Positions 8,667-18,782 of a DNA stretch of 64,000 nucleotides are shown here, piece after piece (positions within the stretch are counted from its first letter, which is position 1; every line of letters starts with the position of its first letter). Below the pieces are notes generated by a model. The model saw only the letters and a program-made list of their open reading frames with translations. It was not told the DNA's origin and ran no database searches. The position numbers and the translations under genes were made by a program. This DNA comes from Crocosphaera sp. (GTDB lineage Bacteria; Cyanobacteriota; Cyanobacteriia; Cyanobacteriales; Microcystaceae): contig JASJDN010000004.1 in assembly GCA_030065205.1 (NCBI GenBank), positions 31,688-95,687 on the forward strand, in the 5' to 3' direction.

Positions 8667-10727
8667 TTAGGATTCTTGAGGGAAATCATTGAGAAAAGAT
8701 AAGTTATCTTCTTCTTGTTCTTCTGTGGAAATAGTTTGTTCTTGAGGGGTTACTATAGATGAAGATTTAGAAACATTAGTCTTTTTTTCTTCCTTATTTT
8801 CTCCTGTTTCCTCGGCATTTAAAGCGGTTTTAATTTGCTTAATAAATGTGCCTAATTTTCCTTCATCTAATAAAGAATTCATCAAGGTTAAACCACTGGT
8901 TGATAACATTAATTTACTAATATCTCCGGTTCCATTGCCATTATTACCGTTTAACCCTGGAAAGGCATAAATTTTGGCATCTCCTAACACCCCAGGTTGT
9001 GGGGCTAATGAGCCAATAATACTGGGTAATTGGGGGGCTAATTCTGGCCAGAGGTCTTTTATGAGGTCAGCCGTCCTGTTTGCGTTACTCAGGGCATTTT
9101 CAGCTTCAATGAGAGCTTGTTTACTTTCGGCTTCAGCCAACATTTTATACTTATTGGCATCCGCTAAGGTGCGAATAGACTCCGCTTCTAACTCGGCAGC
9201 TTGACGGGCTATTTCTGCTTGACGACGACGGCGGAATACGTCAATTTCTACGACGTTTTGCTCAGAAATGCGAATTTTTTGGGCTTCTTGTTCGGCAGAA
9301 ATAACCACTAACTGTTGTTCTCGTTGGGCTTTTTCTACTTCTTGGGCGGTAATAACGGCAGCTTCTGCTTGGGCTTTTTCTGCTTCTGAGTCGAACCGTT
9401 CTTTCTCTTTATTGGCAATAGCAATAGCCGCCTGTTGTTGAGCAATTTTTGATTGTTGTTCGGCTGCTGCTACTTCAGCTTGCGCCTGAAGTTGGGATGC
9501 TTGAATCATTTTTTTGCGGTTAATTTCTGCTACTTCGGTTTCTTGTTGTTGCAGGGTTTGAGTAACTTTTAATTGTTTATTTTGTTCTTCGAGTTCGATG
9601 TTAACACTAATCCGTTTTTGTTGGATAATCAATTCTTTGGAAATTTTTTCTTCTTCTACTTCTTGTTCTTGTAGAATTTGGTTTTTCTGAATTTTTGCTG
9701 CTTCTTTATCTTTCGTTTCTTGAATTTCCCTTTGCTGTTGCGCTCGTAAAAATTCTACATCTTTTTGTTGGGTTAAGTTAGCATCTTCTTTTTGCCTAAT
9801 AATTTCTAGGGTTTGTTTTTCCGCTTCTAGTTCCCGTTGTTCAATGGCCACTTGCGTTTCGAGTTCTACCTCTCTTTTTTGTTGGATTGATTTTTGTATG
9901 GTTTCAGTTCTGAGTCTTACCCCTTGAGCATCAAAAAAGTTATTTTCATCGTAAGTATCGCTTTCTTCAATCTCAGAAATAGCAATATTATTCAGGGTTA
10001 ACCCAACTTTTTTAAGGTCTTGTTGAATCAGGTTTAATACGGCTTCAGCAAACCCTAATTTATCTGAGTCTATTTCGGCTATTTTTTTCTTTTTCGCTGC
10101 TGCTCGAATGGCATCATCTGCCCGTTTTTCGATGGCATCTTTGATATCGTTTTCTGATATTTTTCCTTGCTTTGATAACCTTGCTGCTGCTGCTAAAATG
10201 TCCTTTTCTTCTTGAGCAATACAAATATAAAATGTGACTCTCATATTGGCTCGTAAATAGTCTTGAGTCCTCACCGCTAATTTATCGGAACGCACCACAT
10301 CAATAGAGATTTCTCTTAACGGGACGCGGGTGATTTCATGGAACCCAGGAATGACGATACAACCCCCGTTTAAAATAACAGTTTTGCTCTTTTTAAAGAC
10401 ACCACCTGTTCTCACTAAAGCCTCATTATTAGGGGCAATAACATAAAATCTAGTGTACAGCCAAACGCTTAATAATAAAAGGAATAACAGAATACCAATA
10501 CTTCCTAAAATTCCCACAAATGGGAAACTATTTAGGGTGCTTCCCACTTGCCCGATGTAAGGCGAATTAGCAGGTAATACTTCTTCAAAAATAGGTTTAT
10601 TAAGGGAGATTCTTAATTGATTTTTTTCTTGCTCAAATAAATCGATTTCATCTAAAGCAAAGAAAGCAGCATCAAGGTTTATTTTGGGTAAGGATTGGAT
10701 CAATTGTAACTCAAATTTAGTATTCAT
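8667..10727 (-). CDS. Flotillin-like SPFH/band 7 membrane scaffold protein
   Basis: A 686-residue flotillin-like protein. One membrane helix near residues 65-90 (FVGILGSIGILLFLLLL) is followed by an SPFH domain (YVIAPNNEALVRTGG to about residue 280). Then comes a long Glu/Gln/Lys/Ala-rich coiled coil to about residue 570, and a tail with LWPELAPQLPSIIGSLAP followed by an acidic end. Such proteins form oligomeric rings that organise membrane microdomains. I start at the ATG at 10727 because AAGAGG lies 7-8 bases upstream; the frame extends to an unlikely TTG at 10748. It follows its OB-fold partner gene by 14 bp, forming a two-gene operon. Confidence 0.88.
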   Translation of the reverse strand: MNTKFELQLIQSLPKINLDAAFFALDEIDLFEQEKNQLRISLNKPIFEEVLPANSPYIGQVGSTLNSFPFVGILGSIGILLFLLLLSVWLYTRFYVIAPNNEALVRTGGVFKKSKTVILNGGCIVIPGFHEITRVPLREISIDVVRSDKLAVRTQDYLRANMRVTFYICIAQEEKDILAAAARLSKQGKISENDIKDAIEKRADDAIRAAAKKKKIAEIDSDKLGFAEAVLNLIQQDLKKVGLTLNNIAISEIEESDTYDENNFFDAQGVRLRTETIQKSIQQKREVELETQVAIEQRELEAEKQTLEIIRQKEDANLTQQKDVEFLRAQQQREIQETKDKEAAKIQKNQILQEQEVEEEKISKELIIQQKRISVNIELEEQNKQLKVTQTLQQQETEVAEINRKKMIQASQLQAQAEVAAAEQQSKIAQQQAAIAIANKEKERFDSEAEKAQAEAAVITAQEVEKAQREQQLVVISAEQEAQKIRISEQNVVEIDVFRRRRQAEIARQAAELEAESIRTLADANKYKMLAEAESKQALIEAENALSNANRTADLIKDLWPELAPQLPSIIGSLAPQPGVLGDAKIYAFPGLNGNNGNGTGDISKLMLSTSGLTLMNSLLDEGKLGTFIKQIKTALNAEETGENKEEKKTNVSKSSSIVTPQEQTISTEEQEEDNLSFLNDFPQES

Positions 10728-10741
10728 TTTTCTACCTCTTT

Positions 10742-11485
10742 TTAGCAATCTTTAGGTAAGTTTGTTTGATTAATCCATTTATCTTCATCAGAACTATCTT
10801 TACTAATTCCGATATAACTATGTTCCTGGCGATCAATAATTAAAATTTCTTGCCCATGATGAGGAATAACATCAGCCCAATGGGGTAAACTAATACTAAT
10901 GGTGACTAAATTACCGGCGGTATCATAGACATCAGCTTGTCCTATTTTTCCTTCGATTAAATAAGGAATTGTTTTTGAGGTTACAGTTCCCACACAGCCA
11001 ATTAAACGTTCACTTTTGACATCTTCTCCAAAGGAAGAAAATATCTGTCCGATGGGATTAGATAATAGTTTTCCTGTCCATAAACCGATAAATAACGAAA
11101 CAAAAAAGACTAAACCTCCTAACCCAAAAAACTGATTAGGAATAGTACCAGTAAGACTCCCGAATAGGGTATTTAATGTCCAACCAGCTACTCCCCAAGC
11201 ACTAAAATCAATGCCCAACAAAATCATTAAAGGGGCTTTTCCTAATCCAAACCAAGTTAATATCTGAAAAGGATTGACATCATCTCCCTCTCCACCCATA
11301 TCAGCGTCCACATCTGCTTCTACATCGGCCTCTAAGTTGAAACCATTACTATCAATATTAATGTCGATATCGCTGTCAAGCTCACCTCCTTCATCTCCGC
11401 CACCAGAAATAATAATGAGAAGAAAAAAAGCAACGCCAACGCCAATTAAAACCCAGTAAAGAAAGTTAGCAGGATGTAATAACAT
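10742..11485 (-). CDS. NfeD/YqiJ-like OB-fold membrane protein, flotillin partner
   Basis: A 247-residue membrane protein with an N-terminal helix (FLYWVLIGVGVAFFLLIII) and a strikingly acidic Asp/Gly/Glu segment at about residues 29-70. Two or three further helices follow, then a C-terminal beta-rich domain of about 85 residues (LIGCVGTVTSKTIPYLIEGK to HSYIGISK) that looks like the OB fold of NfeD-type proteins. NfeD/YqiJ proteins are the standard genomic partners of flotillins, and the flotillin gene begins 14 bp downstream. The acidic linker is unusual for the family as I know it. Confidence 0.75.
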   Translation of the reverse strand: MLLHPANFLYWVLIGVGVAFFLLIIISGGGDEGGELDSDIDINIDSNGFNLEADVEADVDADMGGEGDDVNPFQILTWFGLGKAPLMILLGIDFSAWGVAGWTLNTLFGSLTGTIPNQFFGLGGLVFFVSLFIGLWTGKLLSNPIGQIFSSFGEDVKSERLIGCVGTVTSKTIPYLIEGKIGQADVYDTAGNLVTISISLPHWADVIPHHGQEILIIDRQEHSYIGISKDSSDEDKWINQTNLPKDC

Positions 11486-11679
11486 GGGAAAAATTGATCA
11501 TTTATTCTTATAGTAGCATATAAATTTTTATGTTCTATTCTTTTTTATTTTTTGCTTAATAAAAATCAATATAAAATTATAAAAAAAAGCTTAAAAATCT
11601 AATAACAAAATCCGATTTATTGATGGATAAGTTATATAATGACTGGGTAGCTAGTAAACTGATAAGTTAAAAGATAGGT

Positions 11680-12981
11680 ATGGCCATAAAAGTTGTGATT
11701 ATGGGGGCTGGTCCTGCGGGACTTTTGCTTGCACATTGTTTATTATCTCGTAGCAATGATTACGAGATTTATATTTATGAAAAAAGAAATGATCCTAGAT
11801 TCCTTGACAATAAAAAAAGAGCTTTTGTGATTGGAATTGGTCATCGAGGACAAACTATATTAAAACAAATTAATGGATTGTGGGAAGCAATTAAAAATCG
11901 AGGAATTCCTGTGCGTAAATCAGGTTTTTATTCCCAGAAAAAAGAAACATGGCAAACATTTAGTCGTTATCAAAATCCTGAAGATTGTAACCTTTTAATC
12001 AATCGCAATGATTTATGCATTACCTTATTAGAAGAATTAGAAAAATGTAGTAATAAAAATATTAAAATTGTTTTTAACGCAACTTGTCTTGATACTAACT
12101 TTAGAAAAAAGACGATAATTTTAAAGTCTAAAGATAATCGTTTAATTGAAGAATCTTATGATTTATTAGTGGGTGCGGATGGAGCCAATTCAGTCGTCAA
12201 AAAATCCTTGATGTCTCAACCTGGATTTCATTTTGAACAGTCCTATTTTAACACTAATTGGAAAGTTTTACACCTTCCTAAACCTGACTTTATGGAACCA
12301 GAAACTAGCTATGGATTTAGACAAATAGAGAATTCAACCTATATTGTAGGTGCTGCTCTTCCTGAAGTTAATAATCAGATTTGTTTATTAATTTTTTGGG
12401 ATAAAACTTCATCAAAATTAAATCAAAATCCACCAGAAATTACTAATGCAAATGAATTTCAAAGAATAGTAAAAGATGTTTTGTTACCCGGATTACAATT
12501 GACTAATGAACAAGCTGAACAATTTATTACAAAACGTCCTTCTTCTGTGATACAAACCAAATGTAATCGTTATCATGATAGAGAAGGAAAAGTTGTGTTG
12601 GTAGGGGATGCTGCACATGCAATGTCATCTCGTTTAGGCCAAGGGTGTCAAGCAGCTTTTAATGATGTTTGGGTACTCAATCAATTACTTCAAGAAGAAA
12701 ATAATAATCTTGATATTGTTTTACCGAAATATTCAGAAAAGCAAGTTAAAGAAGGTCATGCAATTACGGACTTAAATGCTTATCTTTCCCCTCGTACTAA
12801 TTGGCTGATGATATTATTTAATAGTATGATATTATTGCGAAGCAAATTAAATGAAAAGCTTCCTAATCTAATTCAACCTACTCCTCTCAATGCTGTATCT
12901 CAAACCCTAATTCCTTATTCAGAAATTGCTCATCGTTTTCAACATTGGATAAGACTAATTAAATGGTCAAATCAAAAATAA
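11680..12981 (+). CDS. FAD-dependent aromatic-ring-type monooxygenase
   Basis: A 433-residue group A flavin monooxygenase. The N-terminal GAGPAGLLLAH is the FAD Rossmann motif, VGADGANSVVKKSL is the middle DG motif, and VVLVGDAAHAMSSRLGQGCQAAFND is the ribose-binding GD motif. The overall pattern resembles kynurenine 3-monooxygenase-like proteins; the substrate cannot be told. Weak AGG precedes the ATG by a short gap. AT content is higher than in the neighbouring rsmE/selD stretch. Stands alone, convergent with rsmE 27 bp away. Confidence 0.8.
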   Translation: MAIKVVIMGAGPAGLLLAHCLLSRSNDYEIYIYEKRNDPRFLDNKKRAFVIGIGHRGQTILKQINGLWEAIKNRGIPVRKSGFYSQKKETWQTFSRYQNPEDCNLLINRNDLCITLLEELEKCSNKNIKIVFNATCLDTNFRKKTIILKSKDNRLIEESYDLLVGADGANSVVKKSLMSQPGFHFEQSYFNTNWKVLHLPKPDFMEPETSYGFRQIENSTYIVGAALPEVNNQICLLIFWDKTSSKLNQNPPEITNANEFQRIVKDVLLPGLQLTNEQAEQFITKRPSSVIQTKCNRYHDREGKVVLVGDAAHAMSSRLGQGCQAAFNDVWVLNQLLQEENNNLDIVLPKYSEKQVKEGHAITDLNAYLSPRTNWLMILFNSMILLRSKLNEKLPNLIQPTPLNAVSQTLIPYSEIAHRFQHWIRLIKWSNQK

Positions 12982-13008
12982 TTAGAATCTAAAAAATGAT
13001 TGTTTTTT

Positions 13009-13734
13009 TTACTCTTCTATATGAGACTTTTCTAGAACAGAAGCAATTAAGGATAAACATACCAAAGGTGCGGTAACAGCGCGAAGAATTCTTGAACCAA
13101 GGTTAACAGGAATAAACCCGAAAGTCACCGCTTCATTTATTTCTTGCTCTGTCCAACCTCCTTCACATCCTATAGCAATGGTAATAGAATTTTTTGTTTC
13201 TTCGAGTAGATAACTAAGTAAATGCTTTGCTTCTTTTCGTGCTACACAAATATAATTATTTTGATTAGTTGATTTTGTGTTTTTTAATGCGTCTGAAAAA
13301 GAAATTGGTTCCCTAATTATGGGAACAACTTGTCTTTCTGATTGTTCTGTTGCTTCTTTAACAATTTTACGCCAACGTTCTAATTTATGAGGACTAGGTT
13401 TTAATACAGTGCGTTGACTAATAATAGGAATGATAGTATTAACACCTAATTCTGTACAACTCCGAATAACCTCATCAAACCCTTTTCCTTTCGGTAAAGC
13501 TATCATTAAAGTCACAGTAATAGGTAATTCCCTTTGTTCATTTAAAGATTCGATAATTTGACCGTTATCGTTATTTAGTTGAACAACATAGGTATGATTT
13601 TGACCATCGAGAACAATAAATTGACTGTCTTGTTTTAACCGCAAAACATTTTTCAAGTAATGTCTTTGTTCAGAGGTTAGGTGAATTATATCCCCCTGTT
13701 TTTGTTTTGGTTCAATCACAATACGATATGTCAT
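13009..13734 (-). CDS. rsmE: 16S rRNA (uracil(1498)-N(3))-methyltransferase RsmE
   Basis: SPOUT-class methyltransferase that modifies U1498 of 16S rRNA. It has an N-terminal PUA-like domain (EQRHYLKNVLRLKQ), the ALPKGKGFDEVIRSCTELGV stretch, and the knot motif IGCEGGWTEQEI. Length 241 residues fits the family. The C-terminal motif reads LGSRILRAVTAPL; the family usually has Glu where this has Val (LRxETA), a substitution worth noting. Start ATG at 13734. Confidence 0.88.
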   Translation of the reverse strand: MTYRIVIEPKQKQGDIIHLTSEQRHYLKNVLRLKQDSQFIVLDGQNHTYVVQLNNDNGQIIESLNEQRELPITVTLMIALPKGKGFDEVIRSCTELGVNTIIPIISQRTVLKPSPHKLERWRKIVKEATEQSERQVVPIIREPISFSDALKNTKSTNQNNYICVARKEAKHLLSYLLEETKNSITIAIGCEGGWTEQEINEAVTFGFIPVNLGSRILRAVTAPLVCLSLIASVLEKSHIEE

Positions 13735-13789
13735 TATGAGTTGGGAGTTAATACTTGAAAATATTATACTTCAATCAGAAATAAAGAAT

Positions 13790-14086
13790 TTACCGATTTA
13801 AAACACGACAAATTAACTTACCCACTCCATCCGATTTAAAGGGAATAATATTACCCTCTTGAGTAATACGATGACGTTGACGACAATCATAAATTTCGAT
13901 AGGTCTTGTTTCTTGATCAATTTTAACCGCAGCACGATATTCCCAATAATTCTTAGCACTGCGTTTGATCTTAACAATACACACTCGATGACCATTAATT
14001 TGACGACAAAACTCAGCTTGAGCCGATGGTATCATCATAGCCCAATTCATTATTATTAAGCCTAATATCATAATAATTTTTAACAC
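13790..14086 (-). CDS. Small exported hypothetical protein
   Basis: 98 residues with a clear Sec signal peptide (ILGLIIMNWAMMIPSAQAEF, cleavage after AQA). The mature part is small and basic with four cysteines (FCRQINGHRVCIV, YDCRQRH, KLICRV), suggesting two disulfides in the periplasm. The start is a GTG at 14086 with AGGAG seven bases upstream, which decides it over the later ATG. Divergent from the selD fusion, 60 bp away. No family recognised. Confidence 0.65.
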   Translation of the reverse strand: MLKIIMILGLIIMNWAMMIPSAQAEFCRQINGHRVCIVKIKRSAKNYWEYRAAVKIDQETRPIEIYDCRQRHRITQEGNIIPFKSDGVGKLICRVLNR

Positions 14087-14146
14087 TTTTATCTCCTGAA
14101 TTGATTAAAATAAAATAAGTAGGTGGTTATAAATCATTAGTTTCTC

Positions 14147-16426
14147 ATGAAATCTAATCTAACACAATTGACGGATAATTTGGTTTTAATTGGTGGGGGT
14201 CATAGTCATGCTATTGTTCTAAAACTATGGGGAATGAACCCAATTCCTGGGGTACGTTTAACCCTAATTACTGATAGAACCCATACTCCTTATTCGGGTA
14301 TGTTACCGGGTCAAGTGGCTGGTTTTTATGATTTTGAGGAAACCCATATTGATTTACGAAGTTTAGCTCATTTTGCTCAAGCTACTTTTTATCTAGATAC
14401 TGTTATTAATTTAGACTTAAAAAATAAACAGATTATTTGTGAAGAACATCCCCCGATTAGTTTTGATTATTTATCTATTGATATCGGTAGTGTTCCTCAA
14501 AAAAGTTCAATTTTAGGAGCTTCAGATTATGCTATTCCGGCTAAACCCGTTAGTCAATTTTTAACTGCATGGGAAAAAATAAAAGCAACGATTAAAACTC
14601 ATCCTAAACAACCCTATACACTAACTGTTGTTGGAGGGGGTGCAGGGGGTGTTGAATTAGCCTTTAATATGAAAACTTGTCTAACCAATATTTTAGAAAA
14701 TGTCAATAGTTTAACCATCAATTTAATTCATCAAGGAAATAGTTTATTAACAGGTCATAATCGTTGGGTTAGTCAACGAGTCCAATCTCTTTTACTAGAC
14801 AATGACACTAATATTTATCTTAATGAAACCGTTATCAAAATAACTCCTAATTCTCCTCATCATTATACAATCACTTGTAATTCCGATCTAAATATCGAGT
14901 CAGATTGGATATTTTTAGTCACTCAAGCTTCTGCACCTCAGTGGATAGAAAAAACTGGAATCAGTACCGATCAAAAAGGATTTATTTTAATCAATGATTA
15001 TTTACAATCTGTCTCTCATCCTCATATTTTCGCTGCAGGAGATATTGCAACGATGCAGAACTATAATAGACCCAAAGCAGGGGTTTTTGCCGTACGTCAA
15101 GGTGAACCTTTATTTAATAACTTACAATCGATTCTTTTAAAAAAGAAATTAAAAGCTTATCATCCTCAAAAATTTTATTTAAGTTTGATTGGTACTGGGA
15201 AAAAAACAGCGATCGCTTCCTGGGATGGTTTAGGGTTAGAAGCATCTTGGTTATGGACTTGGAAAGATTATATTGATCGTAAGTTTATGGATAGGTTTAA
15301 AGATTTTTCTAGTATGGAATCTGAGCAACAAAGTAATATACTTCCCTCTATTCTTAATTTTAAAAATAGGCAAGAAAGAAAACAAGTTAAAGATAATAAT
15401 TTTATGCCTTGTAATGGTTGTGCATCTAAGGTCGGAAGTTCTGTATTAACCAAGACCTTGCAAAGATTAGAAATCAATCAAAACCCAAATATTATTATTG
15501 GTTTAAATGCGCCTGATGATGCAGCAATAATTGATATTAGTGAACAAGAACTATTATTAGAAACCATCGATTATTTACCCAGTTTTGTCAGTGATCCTTT
15601 CATTTTTGGACAGATTACAACGAATCATTGTTTAAGTGATTTATGGGCAATGGGAGCTAAACCTCATAGTGTTTCTGCTCTAATTACCTTACCTTATGGA
15701 GTTGATTCTATTGTAGAAGAAATTTTATATCAATTATTACAAGGATGCCTAACAATTTTAAATCAATACGAAATTTCTTTAATTGGAGGACATACCTTAC
15801 AAGGAGAAAAATTAGGCTTTGGGTTATCCTGTAATGGCTTTGTTTTACCGAATCGAATTCTACAAAAAAGTGGGATGCAACCGAATGATAAACTCATTCT
15901 AACCAAACCTTTAGGAATCGGAACCTTATTAGCAGCAGAAATGATTTACAAAACGAAAGGAAACTGGATAGATAATGCTATTAAATCCATGTTAGTTTCT
16001 AATAAAAAAGCCTCAGAAATATTTTTACAATGTGAAGCCTATGCCTGTACCGATGTAACAGGATTTGGTTTAATAGGTCATTTACTAGAAATGATGAAAG
16101 CTTCTCAAGTATCCGTAGACTTAAATTTAGATAAAATACCTATTTTAACAGGAGCAATAGAAACCACAGAACAAGGCATTCATAGTTCTTTATACCCGAA
16201 AAATTTAGAAACCAAAATTTATTTAACAGGAAACCAAAACATTGAAAATAACCCTAATTATCCTCTTTTATTTGATCCGCAAACCTCTGGTGGTTTATTA
16301 GCATCCGTTTCTGAAGAAAATGCTGATCACTGTTTGCAAGAATTAATCCGATCTGGTTACACTGATAGTCAAATTATTGGTAAAGTTATCAATAAAAGTC
16401 GCAATATTACTTGTCAATTAACTTGA
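14147..16426 (+). CDS. selD: NADH dehydrogenase-like/selenide, water dikinase (SelD) fusion
   Basis: A 759-residue two-domain protein. Residues 1 to about 400 are a type II NADH dehydrogenase-like flavoprotein: IGGGHSHAIVLK binds FAD, VVGGGAGGVELAF binds NAD(P), and IFAAGDIATM is the second FAD motif. From about 418 a full SelD follows, with CNGCASKVG (Cys425 and Lys428 match the catalytic Cys and Lys of E. coli SelD), then PDDAAII, ACTDVTGFGLIGHLLEM and FDPQTSGGLL. SelD makes selenophosphate from selenide and ATP. The active site uses Cys rather than selenocysteine. In cyanobacteria the product probably serves tRNA 2-selenouridine. Fusion of these two domains is known in several phyla. Confidence 0.9.
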   Translation: MKSNLTQLTDNLVLIGGGHSHAIVLKLWGMNPIPGVRLTLITDRTHTPYSGMLPGQVAGFYDFEETHIDLRSLAHFAQATFYLDTVINLDLKNKQIICEEHPPISFDYLSIDIGSVPQKSSILGASDYAIPAKPVSQFLTAWEKIKATIKTHPKQPYTLTVVGGGAGGVELAFNMKTCLTNILENVNSLTINLIHQGNSLLTGHNRWVSQRVQSLLLDNDTNIYLNETVIKITPNSPHHYTITCNSDLNIESDWIFLVTQASAPQWIEKTGISTDQKGFILINDYLQSVSHPHIFAAGDIATMQNYNRPKAGVFAVRQGEPLFNNLQSILLKKKLKAYHPQKFYLSLIGTGKKTAIASWDGLGLEASWLWTWKDYIDRKFMDRFKDFSSMESEQQSNILPSILNFKNRQERKQVKDNNFMPCNGCASKVGSSVLTKTLQRLEINQNPNIIIGLNAPDDAAIIDISEQELLLETIDYLPSFVSDPFIFGQITTNHCLSDLWAMGAKPHSVSALITLPYGVDSIVEEILYQLLQGCLTILNQYEISLIGGHTLQGEKLGFGLSCNGFVLPNRILQKSGMQPNDKLILTKPLGIGTLLAAEMIYKTKGNWIDNAIKSMLVSNKKASEIFLQCEAYACTDVTGFGLIGHLLEMMKASQVSVDLNLDKIPILTGAIETTEQGIHSSLYPKNLETKIYLTGNQNIENNPNYPLLFDPQTSGGLLASVSEENADHCLQELIRSGYTDSQIIGKVINKSRNITCQLT

Positions 16427-16589
16427 TAGAGGATTATGAGATTGAACAATAAATATTGCCCACCTTCTTTCTCATAATCATGATCATAATGTTAGGCAAA
16501 CATTGAAAATTCTTTGATTATCCCGAAAATGATTTCCTCTTACCCACCCTACAAGTAAAATAATTAATTATTCATTATTATTATTAACG

Positions 16590-18131
16590 ATGTCTAACAC
16601 AGAAATTATTATTATTGGTAGTGGTATTGGTGGCCTTAGTTGTGCCGCTTTGTTAGCCCACTATGGCCTAGATGTTACTGTATGTGAAAGTCATACCATT
16701 GCTGGAGGGGCCGCCCATCGTTTTCAACGGGATGGGTTTATTTTTGACTCAGGCCCTTCCCTATACTCTGGCCTTTCCTATCATCCCTCACCTAACCCCT
16801 TAAAACAAGTCTTAGAGGCTATTGGGGAACCCTTACCTTGCCTCAACTATGATACTTGGGGGTGTTACTTACCCGAAGGCAACTTTAACACCTCCGTTGG
16901 GGCCGATCAATTTTGTGATATCTTACAACAACTACGAGGAACCCAAACAGTTGCACAATGGCGCAAGTTGCAACAGGTGATGAAACCGTTAGCAGAAGCG
17001 AGTATTGCCCTTCCCCCGGCAGCCATTCGTTTTGACTGGAATGCTGTCTTAACCGTCGCTAAGTTTGCACCTCAGTTGCTACGAAACAGTAGCCAAGTTT
17101 TGAAACTAACTGGACCGTTTAGTAATATTGTCGATGAAGTAATCAGTGATCCTTTTATTAAGCATTGGTTAGACTTATTATGCTTCCTATTGTCTGGACT
17201 TCCAGCTACCGGAACCAGCGCGGCCGAAATGGCCTTTATGTTTGCTGACTGGTATCGGCCTGGGGTCAAGTTAGATTATCCAGTGGGGGGAAGTGGGGCG
17301 TTAGTAGATGCTTTGGTGCGGGGGTTAACCAAAAATGGGGGAAAACTTCGGTTAAACGCCCACGTTGAACAAATATTAGTCAAAAACAATCAAGCCATTG
17401 GGGTTAAACTACGCAACGGTGACACCTTAACCGCTACTCGTGGTGTTATTTCTAATGCGTCGGTTTGGGACACCCTGAAACTATTACCTTTAGATGCGGT
17501 ATCGCAACAGTGGCGACAACAAAAGCAAAAGACACCCCCTTGTGAGAGTTTTCTGCACCTTCATCTGGGTATTGACGGGACTAACTTACCTTCAGACTTA
17601 CCCTGTCATCATATTATCGTCAATGACTGGGAAAAAGGCATTACTGCCCCTCAAAACGTGGTTTTAGTCTCTATTCCGTCCCTACTTGATCCCAGTTTAG
17701 CCCCTCCAGGAAAACACACCATTCATGTTTACACCCCAGGTAACGAACCTTACGAACTTTGGTCGCAACTAAAGCGCAATAGTAACCCTTATCTGCAACA
17801 AAAAGAAGCCAGAAGTCAAGTGATGTGGCAAGCATTAGAACGTATTATCCCTGATATCCGCAGTCGTATTTCTGTTTCTTTGGTAGGGACTCCCCTAACC
17901 CATGAACGGTTTTTGCGTCGTTATCGGGGTTCTTATGGACCGGCTATCCAAGCAGGAAAAGCCTTGTTTCCGGGTCCCAATACGCCCATAGAGGGTTTAT
18001 GGTGTTGCGGTGACTCTACTTTTCCGGGTATTGGTTTGCCAGCAGTGGCGGCCAGTGGCATGATGTTAGCTAATACCTTCGCTTCAGTAGACCAACATTT
18101 ACAAGTATTAAAACGATTATCTTTACTTTAA
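16590..18131 (+). CDS. CrtISO/phytoene desaturase-like FAD oxidoreductase
   Basis: 513 residues. The N-terminal IIIIGSGIGGLSCAALLAHYG and VCESHTIAGGAAHRF form the dinucleotide-binding motif of the carotenoid isomerase/desaturase family. Near the C-terminus GLWCCGDSTFPGIGLPAVAASGMMLAN is the conserved FAD-binding end of the CrtI/CrtISO family. Best guess is a carotenoid cis-trans isomerase-like or retinol saturase-like enzyme; the substrate is not visible. GC content is higher than in the flanking genes. Its stop overlaps that of the convergent Uma2 gene by 4 bp. Confidence 0.75.
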   Translation: MSNTEIIIIGSGIGGLSCAALLAHYGLDVTVCESHTIAGGAAHRFQRDGFIFDSGPSLYSGLSYHPSPNPLKQVLEAIGEPLPCLNYDTWGCYLPEGNFNTSVGADQFCDILQQLRGTQTVAQWRKLQQVMKPLAEASIALPPAAIRFDWNAVLTVAKFAPQLLRNSSQVLKLTGPFSNIVDEVISDPFIKHWLDLLCFLLSGLPATGTSAAEMAFMFADWYRPGVKLDYPVGGSGALVDALVRGLTKNGGKLRLNAHVEQILVKNNQAIGVKLRNGDTLTATRGVISNASVWDTLKLLPLDAVSQQWRQQKQKTPPCESFLHLHLGIDGTNLPSDLPCHHIIVNDWEKGITAPQNVVLVSIPSLLDPSLAPPGKHTIHVYTPGNEPYELWSQLKRNSNPYLQQKEARSQVMWQALERIIPDIRSRISVSLVGTPLTHERFLRRYRGSYGPAIQAGKALFPGPNTPIEGLWCCGDSTFPGIGLPAVAASGMMLANTFASVDQHLQVLKRLSLL

Positions 18132-18673
18132 TCAAACTCTGGGGCCCAAATGTCAGCCACAGGAAACTCCCAACCTGGAAGGATTTCTGATACGCTGAAA
18201 ATGTCTCCATCATGGAGGGTTATGGTTGTTTCATTAAGGCGATAAACTTCGATTGTATGTTGTCTGGGATCAACTAAAACCCCAACCGTTGTCCCTAAAC
18301 TTAAAAACTCTTCTATCTTTTCTCTTAACTTCTTTAAACTATCGTTTTTTGATTTAACTTCAAAGATTAAATCAGGAACAACTTCGGCATAATTTTCCGT
18401 TGTTTGTTTTAATTTTTCCGCTTTAATAAAAGAAGCATCTGGCGCACGTAGATCAGAATTGGGTAAGATAAAACCAGCACTTGAACCAATCACTCGGCCT
18501 AACTTTCTCGGACGTACCCAGTTGCCCAAAAGACGAGCAATTTCTGTGCCTACTTCTTCTGATTCTAATCCAGAGGGACTCATAATCACAATGTCTCCTT
18601 CTACTAATTCCATTTGATAGTCAGGATATTTGGATTGAAAGGTTTCTAAGTCTTTTATGGTAAAGTTTGTCAT
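18128..18673 (-). CDS. Uma2 family (DUF820) PD-(D/E)XK nuclease-like protein
   Basis: 181 residues. Signature pieces are VEGDIVIMSPSG near the N-terminus, LRAPDASFIKAEKL with the putative active-site Asp, and PDLIFEVKSKNDSLKKLREK with Glu and Lys in the EVxS-K pattern of the family. It is more conserved at the active-site positions than the 7794-8384 copy. Usually single, mobile-looking genes of unknown role in cyanobacteria. ATG at 18673. Confidence 0.8.
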   Translation of the reverse strand: MTNFTIKDLETFQSKYPDYQMELVEGDIVIMSPSGLESEEVGTEIARLLGNWVRPRKLGRVIGSSAGFILPNSDLRAPDASFIKAEKLKQTTENYAEVVPDLIFEVKSKNDSLKKLREKIEEFLSLGTTVGVLVDPRQHTIEVYRLNETTITLHDGDIFSVSEILPGWEFPVADIWAPEFD

Positions 18674-18782
18674 TTTATCCTATTATTTTCTCCTTCATTT
18701 TCCAATTATTATTATAACATAAATACTAATTATCAGTAAAAATCAGATAGCGATCGCTCATTTTTAGACATGATTTAGAACC

